Assembly (NCBI RefSeq): GCF_009363255.1
Contig: NZ_CP045318.1
Location: forward strand, 3,647,501 to 3,711,500
Reading direction: 5' to 3'
DNA length: 64,000 nt
From: Roseivivax sp. THAF197b
Lineage (GTDB): Bacteria > Pseudomonadota > Alphaproteobacteria > Rhodobacterales > Rhodobacteraceae
Shown here: one piece after another, positions 36,169 through 45,103 of the stretch
How the letters are laid out: each line of letters starts with the position of its first letter
Position numbering within the stretch: the first letter of the stretch is position 1
Position numbers and translations under genes: made by a program
The notes under the pieces: generated by a model
Databases searched by the model: none
What the model was told of the DNA's origin: nothing
Seen by the model: the letters and a program-made list of their open reading frames with translations, nothing else

Positions 36169-36974
36169 ACGCGACGGTGAAGCGTCTTCAGATCCAGCGG
36201 CCCATCCTGCATCACACGCGCGCGCAGGCGCTGCATGCCGGAAATCCATGCCTCGGGGGCCTCGGCCCGCATTCGGAAATAAGCGGCGGTTTCAGGATGA
36301 GGCAAGATCAGGAAAAGATCATCCTTGATGCCCTGAACGATGCGCTGGGCCACGACATCTGCGGACAGAACACCCGGATGTGCAGGCCTGTCCTCACCTT
36401 CGTAACCAAGAAGCGGCGTTGCCACATATTGCGGACAGACAACCGATACGCGGATCCCCTGATGCCCGTGCTCGATCGCAAGCGATTGCGCAAGGCTGAC
36501 CGCGGCATGCTTGGTGGCCGAATAGGCCGCATCGCCCACCTGGGACAGAAGACCTGCTGCGGATGCCACACTGACCAGCAGGCCGTCCCCCCGCGCGATC
36601 ATTTCCGGCAGGACAAGGCGCGCCGCGCGCAAATGCGCCATGACATGCAGATCGAACACCTTCTGCCAGATCGCATCGGGCGCAGATGTGGGCCCGTCGG
36701 GTTCTCCATGCGCGATGCCTGCATTCGAGATCAGTGCGTCGATACGCCCTTGCCAGGCGATCGCTGTCTCGACCATCCGCTTCAGCGCAGCGGGATCGGT
36801 CACGTCGCACCCGATGCCGAGACCACCACATTGCGCAGCAACCGCCTCGGCGCCGTCCTTGTCCACGTCCACTGCAATGACCCGTGCACCGCCCGCAGCC
36901 AGAGCATGGGCCAAAGCACGTCCAATGCCTTGCGCGGCACCCGTGATGACGACGATGCGGCCGTCGATTTCCAT
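36165..36974 (-). CDS. Short-chain dehydrogenase/reductase (SDR)
   Basis: A 269-aa classical SDR. The cofactor motif is TGAAQGIG (residues 11-18), followed by an acidic residue in VIAVDVD that favours NAD. NAG is present in LISNAGIAHG, and the active site is SVASAAGLL plus YSATK. The substrate is unknown. The ATG shares one base with the ilvA stop (TGATG on the minus strand), so it is probably co-transcribed with threonine dehydratase. Confidence 0.87.
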   Translation of the reverse strand: MEIDGRIVVITGAAQGIGRALAHALAAGGARVIAVDVDKDGAEAVAAQCGGLGIGCDVTDPAALKRMVETAIAWQGRIDALISNAGIAHGEPDGPTSAPDAIWQKVFDLHVMAHLRAARLVLPEMIARGDGLLVSVASAAGLLSQVGDAAYSATKHAAVSLAQSLAIEHGHQGIRVSVVCPQYVATPLLGYEGEDRPAHPGVLSADVVAQRIVQGIKDDLFLILPHPETAAYFRMRAEAPEAWISGMQRLRARVMQDGPLDLKTLHRRV

Positions 36975-38200
36975 CAGATCAGGAACTCGGCGAGAATTTC
37001 GTCCTCGGTGATGTCCTGATAGGTAAAGCCCTTCTCATCGAGATCGGCGAAGAGGCGGTCGAAATTGCGCGCATGTGTGGTCTCGATCCCGATCAGGACG
37101 GAGCCGAAATTCCGCGCGGATTTCTTGAGATACTCGAACCGCGCGATGTCATCCTCGGGGCCGAGCGTTTCAAGAAAGTCGCGCAAGGCGCCCGGGCGCT
37201 GCGGCAGACGCAGGATGAAGTACTTTTTCACGCCGGAATAGCGCTGGGCGCGTTCCTTGACCTCCGGAAGCCGCTCGAAATCGAAATTGCCGCCGGTCGA
37301 CACGCAGACCACGCGCTTGCCGCGAATGGATTGGCCGAGATCCTTGAGCGCATCGACCGAAAGCGCGCCCGCGGGCTCCAACACGATGCCTTCGACATTC
37401 AACATCTCGAGGATCGTGGTGCAGAGGCGATCCTCCGGGATGGTCAGCGTGTTCGCAAGCCCCACGCCCTTGAGCCGTGCAAAGGTCCGCTCCCCGATCC
37501 GGGCGACGGCAGCGCCATCGGCGAAGGTATTGACCTTGTTGAGCGTTACCGGCTCGCCCGCGCGCAGCGCGGCATGCAATGACGCGCCCCCCGCAGGCTC
37601 CACGAAGGTCCAGTTGGGCCCATTTCCGAAGTAACTGAGCATGCCCGCAGACAATCCGCCGCCACCCACCGGCAGGATGATGTGGTCCGGCGGGCTGCCC
37701 ATTTCCTCCTCGATCTCGTGAGCGACCGTGCCCTGCCCTTCGATCACGTCGTCATCGTCGAAAGGGGACAGGAAATGCCCCCCCGCTTCGGTGCAATAGG
37801 TCTGCGCGGCGCGCAAACAATCGTCGAAATAATCGCCGACCATGCGCAGCTCGACCGCATCACCGCCGAACATCCGCGTTTTCTGAATTTTCTGCTGCGG
37901 CGTGGTCACGGGCATGAAGATCACGCCCTTCTTGCCGAAATGACGGCACATGAAGGCGACGCCCTGTGCGTGATTGCCCGCCGAGGCCGCGACGAACAGA
38001 TCCTGCTCGGGGCGTTTGCGCATGGCATTGAAGGCGCCGCGCAACTTGTAGGAGCGAACGGGGCTCAGATCCTCACGCTTGAGCCAGATATCCGCGCCGT
38101 AGATGTCCGACAGATGCGCGTTGCGCAGCAGCGGCGTCGCCGGGAAGACGGCGCGCATTTCCTCGGCCGCTTTCCGAACCAGTTGTCTGAAATCATCCAT
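36974..38200 (-). CDS. ilvA: Threonine ammonia-lyase (threonine dehydratase)
   Basis: PLP enzyme converting threonine to 2-oxobutanoate, the first step toward isoleucine. The PLP lysine is K52 in RSYKLRGAFNAM; ASAGNHAQGVA and VGGGGLSAGM are the phosphate and glycine loops. A single C-terminal ACT-like regulatory region (KYFILRLPQRPGALRDFLETL, about 325-345) is present instead of two, giving 408 aa. The ATG giving MDDFRQLVRKAA fits homologues; an upstream frame adds ten residues without support. Confidence 0.92.
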   Translation of the reverse strand: MDDFRQLVRKAAEEMRAVFPATPLLRNAHLSDIYGADIWLKREDLSPVRSYKLRGAFNAMRKRPEQDLFVAASAGNHAQGVAFMCRHFGKKGVIFMPVTTPQQKIQKTRMFGGDAVELRMVGDYFDDCLRAAQTYCTEAGGHFLSPFDDDDVIEGQGTVAHEIEEEMGSPPDHIILPVGGGGLSAGMLSYFGNGPNWTFVEPAGGASLHAALRAGEPVTLNKVNTFADGAAVARIGERTFARLKGVGLANTLTIPEDRLCTTILEMLNVEGIVLEPAGALSVDALKDLGQSIRGKRVVCVSTGGNFDFERLPEVKERAQRYSGVKKYFILRLPQRPGALRDFLETLGPEDDIARFEYLKKSARNFGSVLIGIETTHARNFDRLFADLDEKGFTYQDITEDEILAEFLI

Positions 38201-38239
38201 GTGCCATTGGTGTCCGATGGGTCGCGGCAAGGCAAGCGG

Positions 38240-38980
38240 TCACTCGATGGGGCGACCTTGCACGTAATGGCCGAAAAGCGTCGTCAGGATCGAGGCGGAA
38301 ACCAGGGTGACAAACCAGTTCAACACGATGAACAGGACGTTTCCGAGATCGGGCGAGATCGCCGAGACGACGAAGACCGGCAGTTGAATCACGAATGCCG
38401 CGAACACACCGATGAACGCGAGCGCAATCGCGGTGCCGGTCTGGCCTTCCGTGGCCGACCAGACATCACGGAAACCGACCGGTTGGCCCATCGCGGCCGC
38501 AGGCAAAGCGGGCGCCAATCGAAAGCCCATCACGATGGCGAGGAACAATGCCGCGAAACCCGCGAAGACGGACAGGATCGGGGCGATCGCGACCAGCAGG
38601 GTGACGGGCACCATGATGGCCAACGTGATCGCGAGGACAATCGCGACGGATCGCCAGAAATAGTTGAAGATCGCGCCCCCGTGGAATTGCGGCAGCCAGC
38701 CCGCGGGATATTCCTCGAGGAGGACAAAGCGATGCCAGGCGACCGCGATCCAGAGCGTCACCACGCTTTGAAGCAGGACGGCGAAGAACAAGGTGCTCAG
38801 TTCCTCCGGCGCCATTTGCGTGACGTCGCCTTCGACGCCGTTGGGCGACGTGCCCGACCCCAGGAAAATCACCTGCACGACCGCATATGCCGCATAAAGC
38901 GCGCCGGAGATACGCAAAGCGTCCCATCGGTTCCGCCAGACAAGCCGGACGGAATGCGAGAAGATGTCCCAAGCTTTCAT
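38240..38980 (-). CDS. Multi-pass membrane protein of unknown function
   Basis: A 246-aa integral membrane protein with about six hydrophobic segments, for example ALYAAYAVVQVIFLG, FFAVLLQSVVTLWIAVAW, IVLAITLAIMVPVTLLVAIA and VLFIVLNWFVTLVSASIL. W-H-R-F-V-L-L-E-E-Y-P in the middle is reminiscent of Yip1 or DUF975-like proteins, but I do not recognise a family firmly. The ATG at 38980 is the start of recognisable protein; the open frame continues antisense through argG, which is a shadow. It is divergent from argG. Confidence 0.75.
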   Translation of the reverse strand: MKAWDIFSHSVRLVWRNRWDALRISGALYAAYAVVQVIFLGSGTSPNGVEGDVTQMAPEELSTLFFAVLLQSVVTLWIAVAWHRFVLLEEYPAGWLPQFHGGAIFNYFWRSVAIVLAITLAIMVPVTLLVAIAPILSVFAGFAALFLAIVMGFRLAPALPAAAMGQPVGFRDVWSATEGQTGTAIALAFIGVFAAFVIQLPVFVVSAISPDLGNVLFIVLNWFVTLVSASILTTLFGHYVQGRPIE

Positions 38981-39115
38981 GATACGCGCATCCTTCGGTC
39001 GAAATCCGGTCTTGGCTAGCATGGCGCCCCGTCGCCGCCTAGTGACCACCGCTTGCCCGTGCGCGGGAAACCCGGTAAGCGCCGCGGAAACGCAACGCGA
39101 TCGGGGATTTCGACC

Positions 39116-40342
39116 ATGTCTCAGCCGAAAAAAGTCGTTCTGGCCTATTCCGGGGGCCTCGATACGTCGATCATCCTGAAATGGCTTCAGACCGAGTATG
39201 GCTGTGAGGTCGTGACCTTCACCGCGGACTTGGGCCAGGGCGAAGAGTTGGACCCCGCGCGCGAGAAGGCCGAGATGCTGGGTATCAAGCCCGAGAACAT
39301 CTTCATCGAGGATGTGCGCGAGGAATTTGTCCGCGACTTTGTCTTCCCGATGTTCCGCGCCAATGCCGTCTATGAGGGCCTCTATCTGCTTGGCACATCG
39401 ATCGCGCGGCCGTTGATCTCGAAGCGCTTGATCGAAATCGCGGCGGAAACCGGTGCCGATGCTGTCGCTCACGGCGCGACCGGCAAGGGCAACGATCAGG
39501 TCCGCTTCGAATTGGCGGCTTACGCGCTCAACCCCGACATCAAGGTCATCGCGCCTTGGCGCCTTTGGGATCTGACCTCGCGCACGAAGCTTTTGGACTT
39601 CGCGGAGAAGAACCAGATCCCGATTGCAAAGGACAAGCGGGGCGAAGCGCCGTTTTCGGTGGATGCGAACCTGTTGCACACCTCCTCCGAAGGCAAAGTG
39701 CTGGAAGATCCCGCAGAGGACGCGCCGGATTATGTCTACCAGCGCACGGTCAACCCCGAGGATGCGCCCGATCAGCCCGAATTCATCGAGATCACCTTCG
39801 AGAAGGGCGACGCGGTCGCGATCAATGGCGAAGCGATGTCGCCCGCAACCATCCTGACGCAGTTGAACGAATACGGCCGCGTTCACGGGATCGGGCGGCT
39901 GGATCTCGTCGAGGGGCGGTTCGTCGGCATGAAGTCGCGCGGCATCTACGAGACGCCCGGCGGCACCATCCTGCTCGAAGCGCATCGGGGCATCGAGCAG
40001 ATCACGCTGGATCGGGGTGCGGCCCATCTCAAGGATGAGCTCATGCCGCGTTACGCCGAGTTGATTTACAACGGCTTCTGGTTCTCGCCCGAGCGCGAAA
40101 TGCTGCAGGCCGCAATCGACCGGAGCCAGGAACACGTGACCGGAACGGTTCGGTTGAAGCTCTACAAGGGCCTTGCCCGGACCGTTGGCCGCTGGTCCGA
40201 GCATTCGCTCTATTCGGAGGCGCATGTGACCTTCGAGGACGACGCCGGCGCCTATGATCAAAAGGATGCGGCAGGCTTCATCCAGCTCAATGCATTGCGC
40301 CTGAAGTTGCTTGCGGCGCGCAAAAAGCGCCTCGGCGGCTGA
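39116..40342 (+). CDS. argG: Argininosuccinate synthase
   Basis: Condenses citrulline and aspartate, using ATP, in arginine synthesis. The PP-loop is AYSGGLDTS (residues 10-18). [16 protein letters not shown] and [19 protein letters not shown] are diagnostic, and the length of 408 aa is normal. The ATG giving [14 protein letters not shown] was chosen; the frame is open for 21 codons further upstream without family similarity. It is followed on the same strand by a small SCP2 protein 78 bases on. Confidence 0.97.
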   Translation: MSQPKKVVLAYSGGLDTSIILKWLQTEYGCEVVTFTADLGQGEELDPAREKAEMLGIKPENIFIEDVREEFVRDFVFPMFRANAVYEGLYLLGTSIARPLISKRLIEIAAETGADAVAHGATGKGNDQVRFELAAYALNPDIKVIAPWRLWDLTSRTKLLDFAEKNQIPIAKDKRGEAPFSVDANLLHTSSEGKVLEDPAEDAPDYVYQRTVNPEDAPDQPEFIEITFEKGDAVAINGEAMSPATILTQLNEYGRVHGIGRLDLVEGRFVGMKSRGIYETPGGTILLEAHRGIEQITLDRGAAHLKDELMPRYAELIYNGFWFSPEREMLQAAIDRSQEHVTGTVRLKLYKGLARTVGRWSEHSLYSEAHVTFEDDAGAYDQKDAAGFIQLNALRLKLLAARKKRLGG

Positions 40343-40420
40343 TTGCGCCCCAGCGTCACTGGTTGCGGCGCGGGTTCTTGCAACGTACCTCCCGGCAGGA
40401 CCAAAACCGGGAGGCCTGAC

Positions 40421-40705
40421 ATGACATTAAGCGAACTTGCCGACATGCTGCGGCCCGGTCTGGCCCGTCACCCATTGTCCGATTCGTTAAAGTTCGATTG
40501 CGGTGAGGCCGGGGCGATCACACTTGAAGGCAGAGAGGCGCGTCTCGCTGACGAAGAGGCAGATTGCACGATCCGCATCAGCGAGCCGAACCTTGAGAAG
40601 CTGCTCAAGGGCAAGCTCAACCCGATGACCGCCTTCGCGACCGGGAAGATCAAGGTTTCGGGCGATATGAGCGTCGCCATGAAGCTGAGCAAACTCTTGG
40701 GCTAA
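40421..40705 (+). CDS. SCP2 sterol-binding domain protein
   Basis: A 94-aa stand-alone SCP2 domain (lipid or acyl-CoA carrier fold). Typical blocks are DCTIRISEPNLEKLLKGKLN and MTAFATGKIKVSGDMSVAMK. GGGAGG seven bases before the ATG fixes the start. Its ligand is unknown. It sits between argG and the convergent motE-like gene and is the only lipid-related gene in this part. Confidence 0.88.
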   Translation: MTLSELADMLRPGLARHPLSDSLKFDCGEAGAITLEGREARLADEEADCTIRISEPNLEKLLKGKLNPMTAFATGKIKVSGDMSVAMKLSKLLG

Positions 40706-40754
40706 GCCGGATCGGTCCCCGCACCGGACCAGCTTTGCGCAATTTTGCGCTTTC

Positions 40755-41399
40755 TTATCGAGACGCGTTGGCTGTTTCCTCATTCGCCGCCGGACCGCGC
40801 GAAGTCGGCACATCGGAGTTGCGTGCGGCAAGGATAGCCGAGATCGCATAAGCCTGATCCGGGGGCAGACCGGCCATGATGGCGGCCGCAACCTCGGGCC
40901 GCATGCGCGCGAGGAAACCCGCGGCGAAATCGGGCGCCATCTCGGTGAAAAGGGCCGCTGCGTTTTTCGGTTTCATCCGGGAATAAACCTCGGTCAGGCC
41001 TGCCACATCTGCTTCGGCAGCACCTTGGGCGAGTGAAATCGTCCGGCGCAAACGCTCTTCCGCGTCCTCAAGCGCGATCAATTGTTGTTTGACGGCCCGC
41101 TCGGAAAGTTCGAGCGCTTTTTCCCGCTTGATGATTTTCCGTTCGCGGAGTTTCAGCCGCGCCTCTTTCTGATTGAGCGCGTCGAGAAGGGTCATCGGCT
41201 CATCATCGAGCATCTCCGCCAGTTCCGCATCGGACACCTCTTCCGGCGCTTTCAGCGGCTCGGTCTCGCCCGCGGCCTGGGCGATGAAGGCATCCGCCCC
41301 CGACAAAAGCCTGAGCGTCGCCGAGGCAATCATCAGCCCTGCCAGAATTGCGAGCACGCCTGCGCGCGGCCAGCGGCGCGTTGTTCCGCGCGCGGTCAT
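40755..41399 (-). CDS. MotE-like flagellar protein (MgtE-N-like domain)
   Basis: A 214-aa protein with one N-terminal membrane helix (AGVLAILAGLMIASATLRLL), a long charged coiled coil (residues about 75-125, LRERKIIKREKALELSERAV) and a C-terminal MgtE intracellular-N-like fold (YSRMKPKNAAALFTEMAPDF...RPEVAAAIMAGLP). This architecture matches MotE, the periplasmic chaperone of motor protein MotC in rhizobia, and related flagellar proteins. Its ATG overlaps the stop of the next gene (ATGA), and it is third in the fliL-led minus-strand flagellar operon. Confidence 0.8.
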   Translation of the reverse strand: MTARGTTRRWPRAGVLAILAGLMIASATLRLLSGADAFIAQAAGETEPLKAPEEVSDAELAEMLDDEPMTLLDALNQKEARLKLRERKIIKREKALELSERAVKQQLIALEDAEERLRRTISLAQGAAEADVAGLTEVYSRMKPKNAAALFTEMAPDFAAGFLARMRPEVAAAIMAGLPPDQAYAISAILAARNSDVPTSRGPAANEETANASR

Positions 41400-41773
41400 T
41401 CCGCCGCCTCCCGCCGGGGATGGCGCGCGAAGACCGGCATCGATTGCGGCGCGGGGCCCGGCGCCGGATCGGGCGGCCTTGGCGCTTGGTCCTGAAGGTC
41501 GTGCAAGGACGCGACGAGAAGTTCGAGCCTGCGTGCCGCATCCTCCGCCCTTTCTGTCACCTGGGTGAGCGACGCACTGGAAGCGCCTGCGCTTGTTTGT
41601 GCGACGGACAGCGTCTTGCGCATGTCGTCCACCTGCGCGGAGAGAACCGCAACCGCGCTTCCCATACCGCCTTCGAGGTCATGGAAGGCACGAAGCCGCC
41701 GGGAGAGAACGAAGCAATAAAATGCCGCGCCCAGCGCCCCGGCTGCCAGTAGGATATCCGCAATGAGTTGCAT
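41396..41773 (-). CDS. DUF6468-like flagellar-cluster membrane protein
   Basis: A 125-aa protein with one N-terminal membrane helix (LIADILLAAGALGAAFYCFV), a basic SRRLRAF stop-transfer segment, a coiled coil (residues about 45-90) and a proline-rich tail. Similar proteins sit between fliL and motE-like genes in Rhodobacteraceae flagellar clusters. Its role is unknown; a motor or stator accessory is a reasonable guess from position. It begins 12 bases after the fliL stop. Confidence 0.7.
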   Translation of the reverse strand: MQLIADILLAAGALGAAFYCFVLSRRLRAFHDLEGGMGSAVAVLSAQVDDMRKTLSVAQTSAGASSASLTQVTERAEDAARRLELLVASLHDLQDQAPRPPDPAPGPAPQSMPVFARHPRREAAE

Positions 41774-41785
41774 GCCAAGTTCCCG

Positions 41786-42322
41786 TCAGTTCAGTACAAA
41801 TTCCATGACCAGAAGGTCGAGCATCCGATCTTCGCCAAGAACGAGCTGCAGGCGTCGGGTCAGTTGTGCCCGGATCACGAAAAGGGCGTCCTGCGCCTCG
41901 ATATCCGCAGGTGTGAGCGCCCGCAGATAGCCGTTCATCACGTCGAGAATCCGCGGCTCCAAAGCCATGACATCATCTTCCGCACCCGGGATCGTCTCGA
42001 TCGCGGCCTTGAAACGAAGGTGCCGCGCACCCGCATCCGGACCGAGCGACACAACCAGCGGAGACAATTGCACAAATCGAATGTCCTCCGCCGTCTGGCC
42101 TTCATACATGGCCGGTATTTCGCTGGCGTCTTTTTCCGTGGTCTCGGAAACGGGCGCCTCATCCGATCCGAAGAGAAGCCCGGAACTGACTGCATAATAT
42201 CCGCCCGCGCCCCCGAGGATCGCAAGAACCACACCGGCAATCAGCGGAAGCTTACCGGATTTCTTTTTGGCAACATCCACGCCTTCCCCGGCTTCTCCGC
42301 CCTCAATGCTCGCATCCGTCAT
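41786..42322 (-). CDS. fliL: Flagellar basal body-associated protein FliL
   Basis: A 178-aa single-pass membrane protein that supports the stator around the flagellar motor. A cytoplasmic N-terminus with KKKSGK is followed by a membrane helix (LPLIAGVVLAILGGAGGYYA) and the periplasmic FliL domain (FVQLSPLVVSLGPDAGARHL, and at the end LLVMEFVLN). The ATG at 42322 was chosen over one 13 codons upstream. It is divergent from fliF across 118 bases that hold a CtrA-like box. Confidence 0.9.
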   Translation of the reverse strand: MTDASIEGGEAGEGVDVAKKKSGKLPLIAGVVLAILGGAGGYYAVSSGLLFGSDEAPVSETTEKDASEIPAMYEGQTAEDIRFVQLSPLVVSLGPDAGARHLRFKAAIETIPGAEDDVMALEPRILDVMNGYLRALTPADIEAQDALFVIRAQLTRRLQLVLGEDRMLDLLVMEFVLN

Positions 42323-42365
42323 CCGTCTTCCTTTCGAGTCGCAGGACCAGATAAACGCCAATGAG

Positions 42366-42380
42366 CTAACCGCCTGTTAA
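42366..42380. promoter_or_regulatory. CtrA-like binding box between fliL and fliF
   Basis: CTAA-CCGCCTG-TTAA differs by one base from the full CtrA consensus TTAA-N7-TTAA. It lies 44 bases upstream of fliL and 60 upstream of fliF, well placed to control both divergent operons. CtrA activates flagellar genes in roseobacters and Rhodobacter. Confidence 0.62.
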
Positions 42381-42440
42381 CGGGGATCGGCGATTTCTGG
42401 ACGAGGCCAAAGAAATTGGCCGGGAATCAGGAGGTCGGAC

Positions 42441-44093
42441 TTGCCCCAGCTTTTGGCGCTCTGGAACGGATTGTCGCTCGGCCGGAAAGTCGTGGTCGCA
42501 TTGTCGACTGCAACCATGTTCGCCGCGGTGATCGGCCTTGCACGCATGGCGTCGCAGCCTGACATGGCGCTTCTTTATTCCGGCCTTGAACCGCAGGCCG
42601 CCGCGGATGTCATCGCTGCGATCGAGGGGCGTGGCATTCCGTTCGAGGTGCAGGGCGGGGCGATTCTCGTACCAGGCGCAGAGCGGGATGCCTTGCGGCT
42701 CACGCTCGCGGGCGACGGCCTTCCGGCGAATACGGCGCAGGGATATGAACTCCTTGATTCGCTGACGGGTTTCGGCACGACCTCGCAGATGTTCGACGCG
42801 GCCTATTGGCGCGCCAAGGAGGGAGAGCTGGCTCGCACCATTCTCGCCACACCGCAGGTTGCCTCAGCGCGCGTCCATATCGCCATTTCCGCGGCCAATC
42901 CTTTCCAGCGCGAAATCACGCCCTCTGCATCGGTTTCGGTGACGGGCGCGAATGGCGTTCTGGGCGCGGATCAGGCCCGCGCGATCCGCTATCTCGTGGC
43001 ATCCGCCGTGCCGGGTTTGATGCCCGAGGATGTCTCCGTCATCGATAGCCGCGGCGGGCTCCTTGGTGCGGAGGACGCCCAGGGCATGGCCTCCGCGGAG
43101 GATCGGGCGGACGCGCTGCAAAACCGTGTGCAGCGGATCGTCGAGGCGCGGGTGGGCGCCGGAAATGCGGTGGTTGCCGTCAGTGTCGACACGGTCACCG
43201 AAAGCGAACAGATCCGCGAACGCAGGCTCGATCCGGATAGCCGTGTTGCGATCTCGTCCGACACCGAAGAGCGATCCGAGCAATCGAACAACCAGGGCGG
43301 CGGCGATGTCACCGTGGCGTCCAACCTTCCCGATGGCGAGGCAGGCGGCGGCGATTCTTCCAGCGCGCAGGAAAGCGAAACCCGGGAACGGGTGAATTAC
43401 GAGGTGTCCGAAACCACCCGCGAGGTCACCCGCGCGCCGGGTGCGATCTCCCGGCTGACCGTGGCCGTCCTTGTGAATGGCGAAGTCGTCGACGGCCCCG
43501 ATGGCAGCGTTTTCACGCCCCTCCCGGAGGAAGAGCAGACCGCCCTGCGCGATCTTGTCGCCTCGGCCGTGGGATTTAACGCGGAACGCGGCGATGAGAT
43601 CACGATCCGGTCGATGCCCTTCAATGCGCCCGAAGGGCTGGGGACAGAGGCAATCGCACCCGGCTTCTTCGCGACCGCCGCGCTCAGCCCGATGCGCCTG
43701 ATCCAACTCGGTGTTCTTGCGCTTGTCGCCTTGATCCTCGGCATGTTCGTCATCCGCCCGATCTTGGCACGCGCGGCATCCGACGTGGCAGCCTTGCCGC
43801 CACCGGCCGGCGCATCGCTTCCCGAACCCGGCGCATCCGGCCCAGCCCTTGCGTCGCAAGCGGCACCACCGCCCGAGGCAGAAACCCCATTGGTCGGTGA
43901 AATCGATATGGGGGACGGCTTCCAGCCCTTGAACGAACCCGGCGCATTCGACGCCCCCGGCTTCGCTCCGCTGGAGGATCTGTCCTCTGAAGATCCCGTC
44001 GACAGACTGCGCAACCTGATCGGTGAGCGCAAAGAAGAAACGGTGGAGATTCTGCGGAGCTGGCTTGAGGATCGCCCGGAGGAGTCGCGCTGA
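42441..44093 (+). CDS. fliF: Flagellar M-ring protein FliF
   Basis: Forms the MS ring, the base of the flagellum in the inner membrane. Helix 1 is near residues 15-35, the ring-building motifs include ALLYSGLEPQAAADVIAAIE and VHIAISAANPF, and the second membrane helix is near 418-438. The C-terminal tail DPVDRLRNLIGERKEETVEIL is the FliG-binding segment. The start is TTG at 42441, decided by AGGAGG (42429-42434) six bases before it. The stop shares one base with the fliH start (TGATG). Length is 550 aa. Confidence 0.94.
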   Translation: MPQLLALWNGLSLGRKVVVALSTATMFAAVIGLARMASQPDMALLYSGLEPQAAADVIAAIEGRGIPFEVQGGAILVPGAERDALRLTLAGDGLPANTAQGYELLDSLTGFGTTSQMFDAAYWRAKEGELARTILATPQVASARVHIAISAANPFQREITPSASVSVTGANGVLGADQARAIRYLVASAVPGLMPEDVSVIDSRGGLLGAEDAQGMASAEDRADALQNRVQRIVEARVGAGNAVVAVSVDTVTESEQIRERRLDPDSRVAISSDTEERSEQSNNQGGGDVTVASNLPDGEAGGGDSSSAQESETRERVNYEVSETTREVTRAPGAISRLTVAVLVNGEVVDGPDGSVFTPLPEEEQTALRDLVASAVGFNAERGDEITIRSMPFNAPEGLGTEAIAPGFFATAALSPMRLIQLGVLALVALILGMFVIRPILARAASDVAALPPPAGASLPEPGASGPALASQAAPPPEAETPLVGEIDMGDGFQPLNEPGAFDAPGFAPLEDLSSEDPVDRLRNLIGERKEETVEILRSWLEDRPEESR

Positions 44094-44698
44094 TGCAGCT
44101 GATCGAATTTCTGACGGATTTCAACGCGACGAGCGAGATTGGACAGGCCTCGATCCGATCCCAGCAGAGTGAGGAGGCGCTTGAGAAAAGGGATCTCGAG
44201 ACGTTCGACAAAGGGTATCGCGACGGCTGGGACGATGCGATGGCCGCCGTCGAGAAGGAGGGCAAGCGTCTGCACAGCGACTTCGCTCAGAACCTTCAGG
44301 ACCTGTCTTTCACCTATCACGAAGCGTACGGGCAGATACTTGCGGGCATGGAGCCGTTGCTGACGCAAATCGCGAACACGATCCTGCCCGCCGCGTTCCA
44401 GGACAGCCTCGCACATCATCTGACGGATCGATTGACGGCGCATGCGCGCGCGCTCGGCGAAGCACCCGTCGAAATTGCGGTTTCACCTGCCGAACTCGCC
44501 CTCGTCGAGCCGATGGTCGACAGCGATCTGGGCTTTCCGATCAAGGTCGTGGCGGATGGAACGCTCGTGCCCGGACAAGCCGATATCCGCTTCGGCGCGC
44601 ATCAAGAAGAACGGCTCGATTTGACCGAAATGGCATCCGAGATTCGCGACGCGATCACGGGTTTCAGCATCGAAACACGGAGAAGCGCACATGGATGA
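44093..44698 (+). CDS. fliH: FliH-like flagellar export protein
   Basis: A 201-aa soluble protein in the position of FliH, the stator of the export ATPase FliI. The N-terminal half is charged and helical (SEEALEKRDLETFDKGYRDG), and the C-terminal part (VEIAVSPAELALVEPMVD...VPGQADIRFG) has the FliH/YscL-type fold. Similarity is lower than for its neighbours, so position weighs in the call. It overlaps fliF by one base and fliN by eight. Confidence 0.75.
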   Translation: MQLIEFLTDFNATSEIGQASIRSQQSEEALEKRDLETFDKGYRDGWDDAMAAVEKEGKRLHSDFAQNLQDLSFTYHEAYGQILAGMEPLLTQIANTILPAAFQDSLAHHLTDRLTAHARALGEAPVEIAVSPAELALVEPMVDSDLGFPIKVVADGTLVPGQADIRFGAHQEERLDLTEMASEIRDAITGFSIETRRSAHG

Positions 44699-44978
44699 CA
44701 CAACCGCCGCACCTCGACCGAAGACTGACACACCGCTCACCCAGGTACCGATCGAGATCACCGTCTCGGTTGGGCGGGCGCGACCATTGGTGCGCGACCT
44801 GCTCAAGCTCGACGAAGGCTCCGTGCTGACCTTGGACAAATCTCTCGATGATCCGGTCGAATTGTTCGTGGGCGACCGGCTTATCGGGATCGGCGTTCTT
44901 GAAGTCGTGGAAGAAGGAGAGGCTGCGCGCCTGGCGGTCCGCCTGACCGAGGTGGCCGACATGAGTGGGCGGTCTTGA
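44691..44978 (+). CDS. fliN: Flagellar motor switch protein FliN
   Basis: A 95-aa protein made almost entirely of the FliN/SpoA domain: VPIEITVSVGRARPLVRDLL, then LDEGSVLTLDKSLDDPVELFVG and RLIGIGVLEVV. It forms the lower C-ring that binds CheY-P. Its ATG lies inside the end of fliH (8-base overlap). Confidence 0.92.
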   Translation: MDDTTAAPRPKTDTPLTQVPIEITVSVGRARPLVRDLLKLDEGSVLTLDKSLDDPVELFVGDRLIGIGVLEVVEEGEAARLAVRLTEVADMSGRS

Positions 44979-45103
44979 GGCAGATTTTTCCGACACGTCT
45001 CTCGGCTCAATTGCCGATATCCAGCCCAAAGCCCATCCGATCCGATGCGGCATCGCGCGACCATGGTCGCCTGTGCCAGCCCGGTCCGCGCGCGATCATT
45101 CAG

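Noticed and set aside
44975..45103. N-terminal extension of FliP from a TTG overlapping fliN
   Set aside because: It would put 43 unrelated residues before a good signal peptide; the family length fits the GTG at 45104. The TTG cannot be fully excluded.
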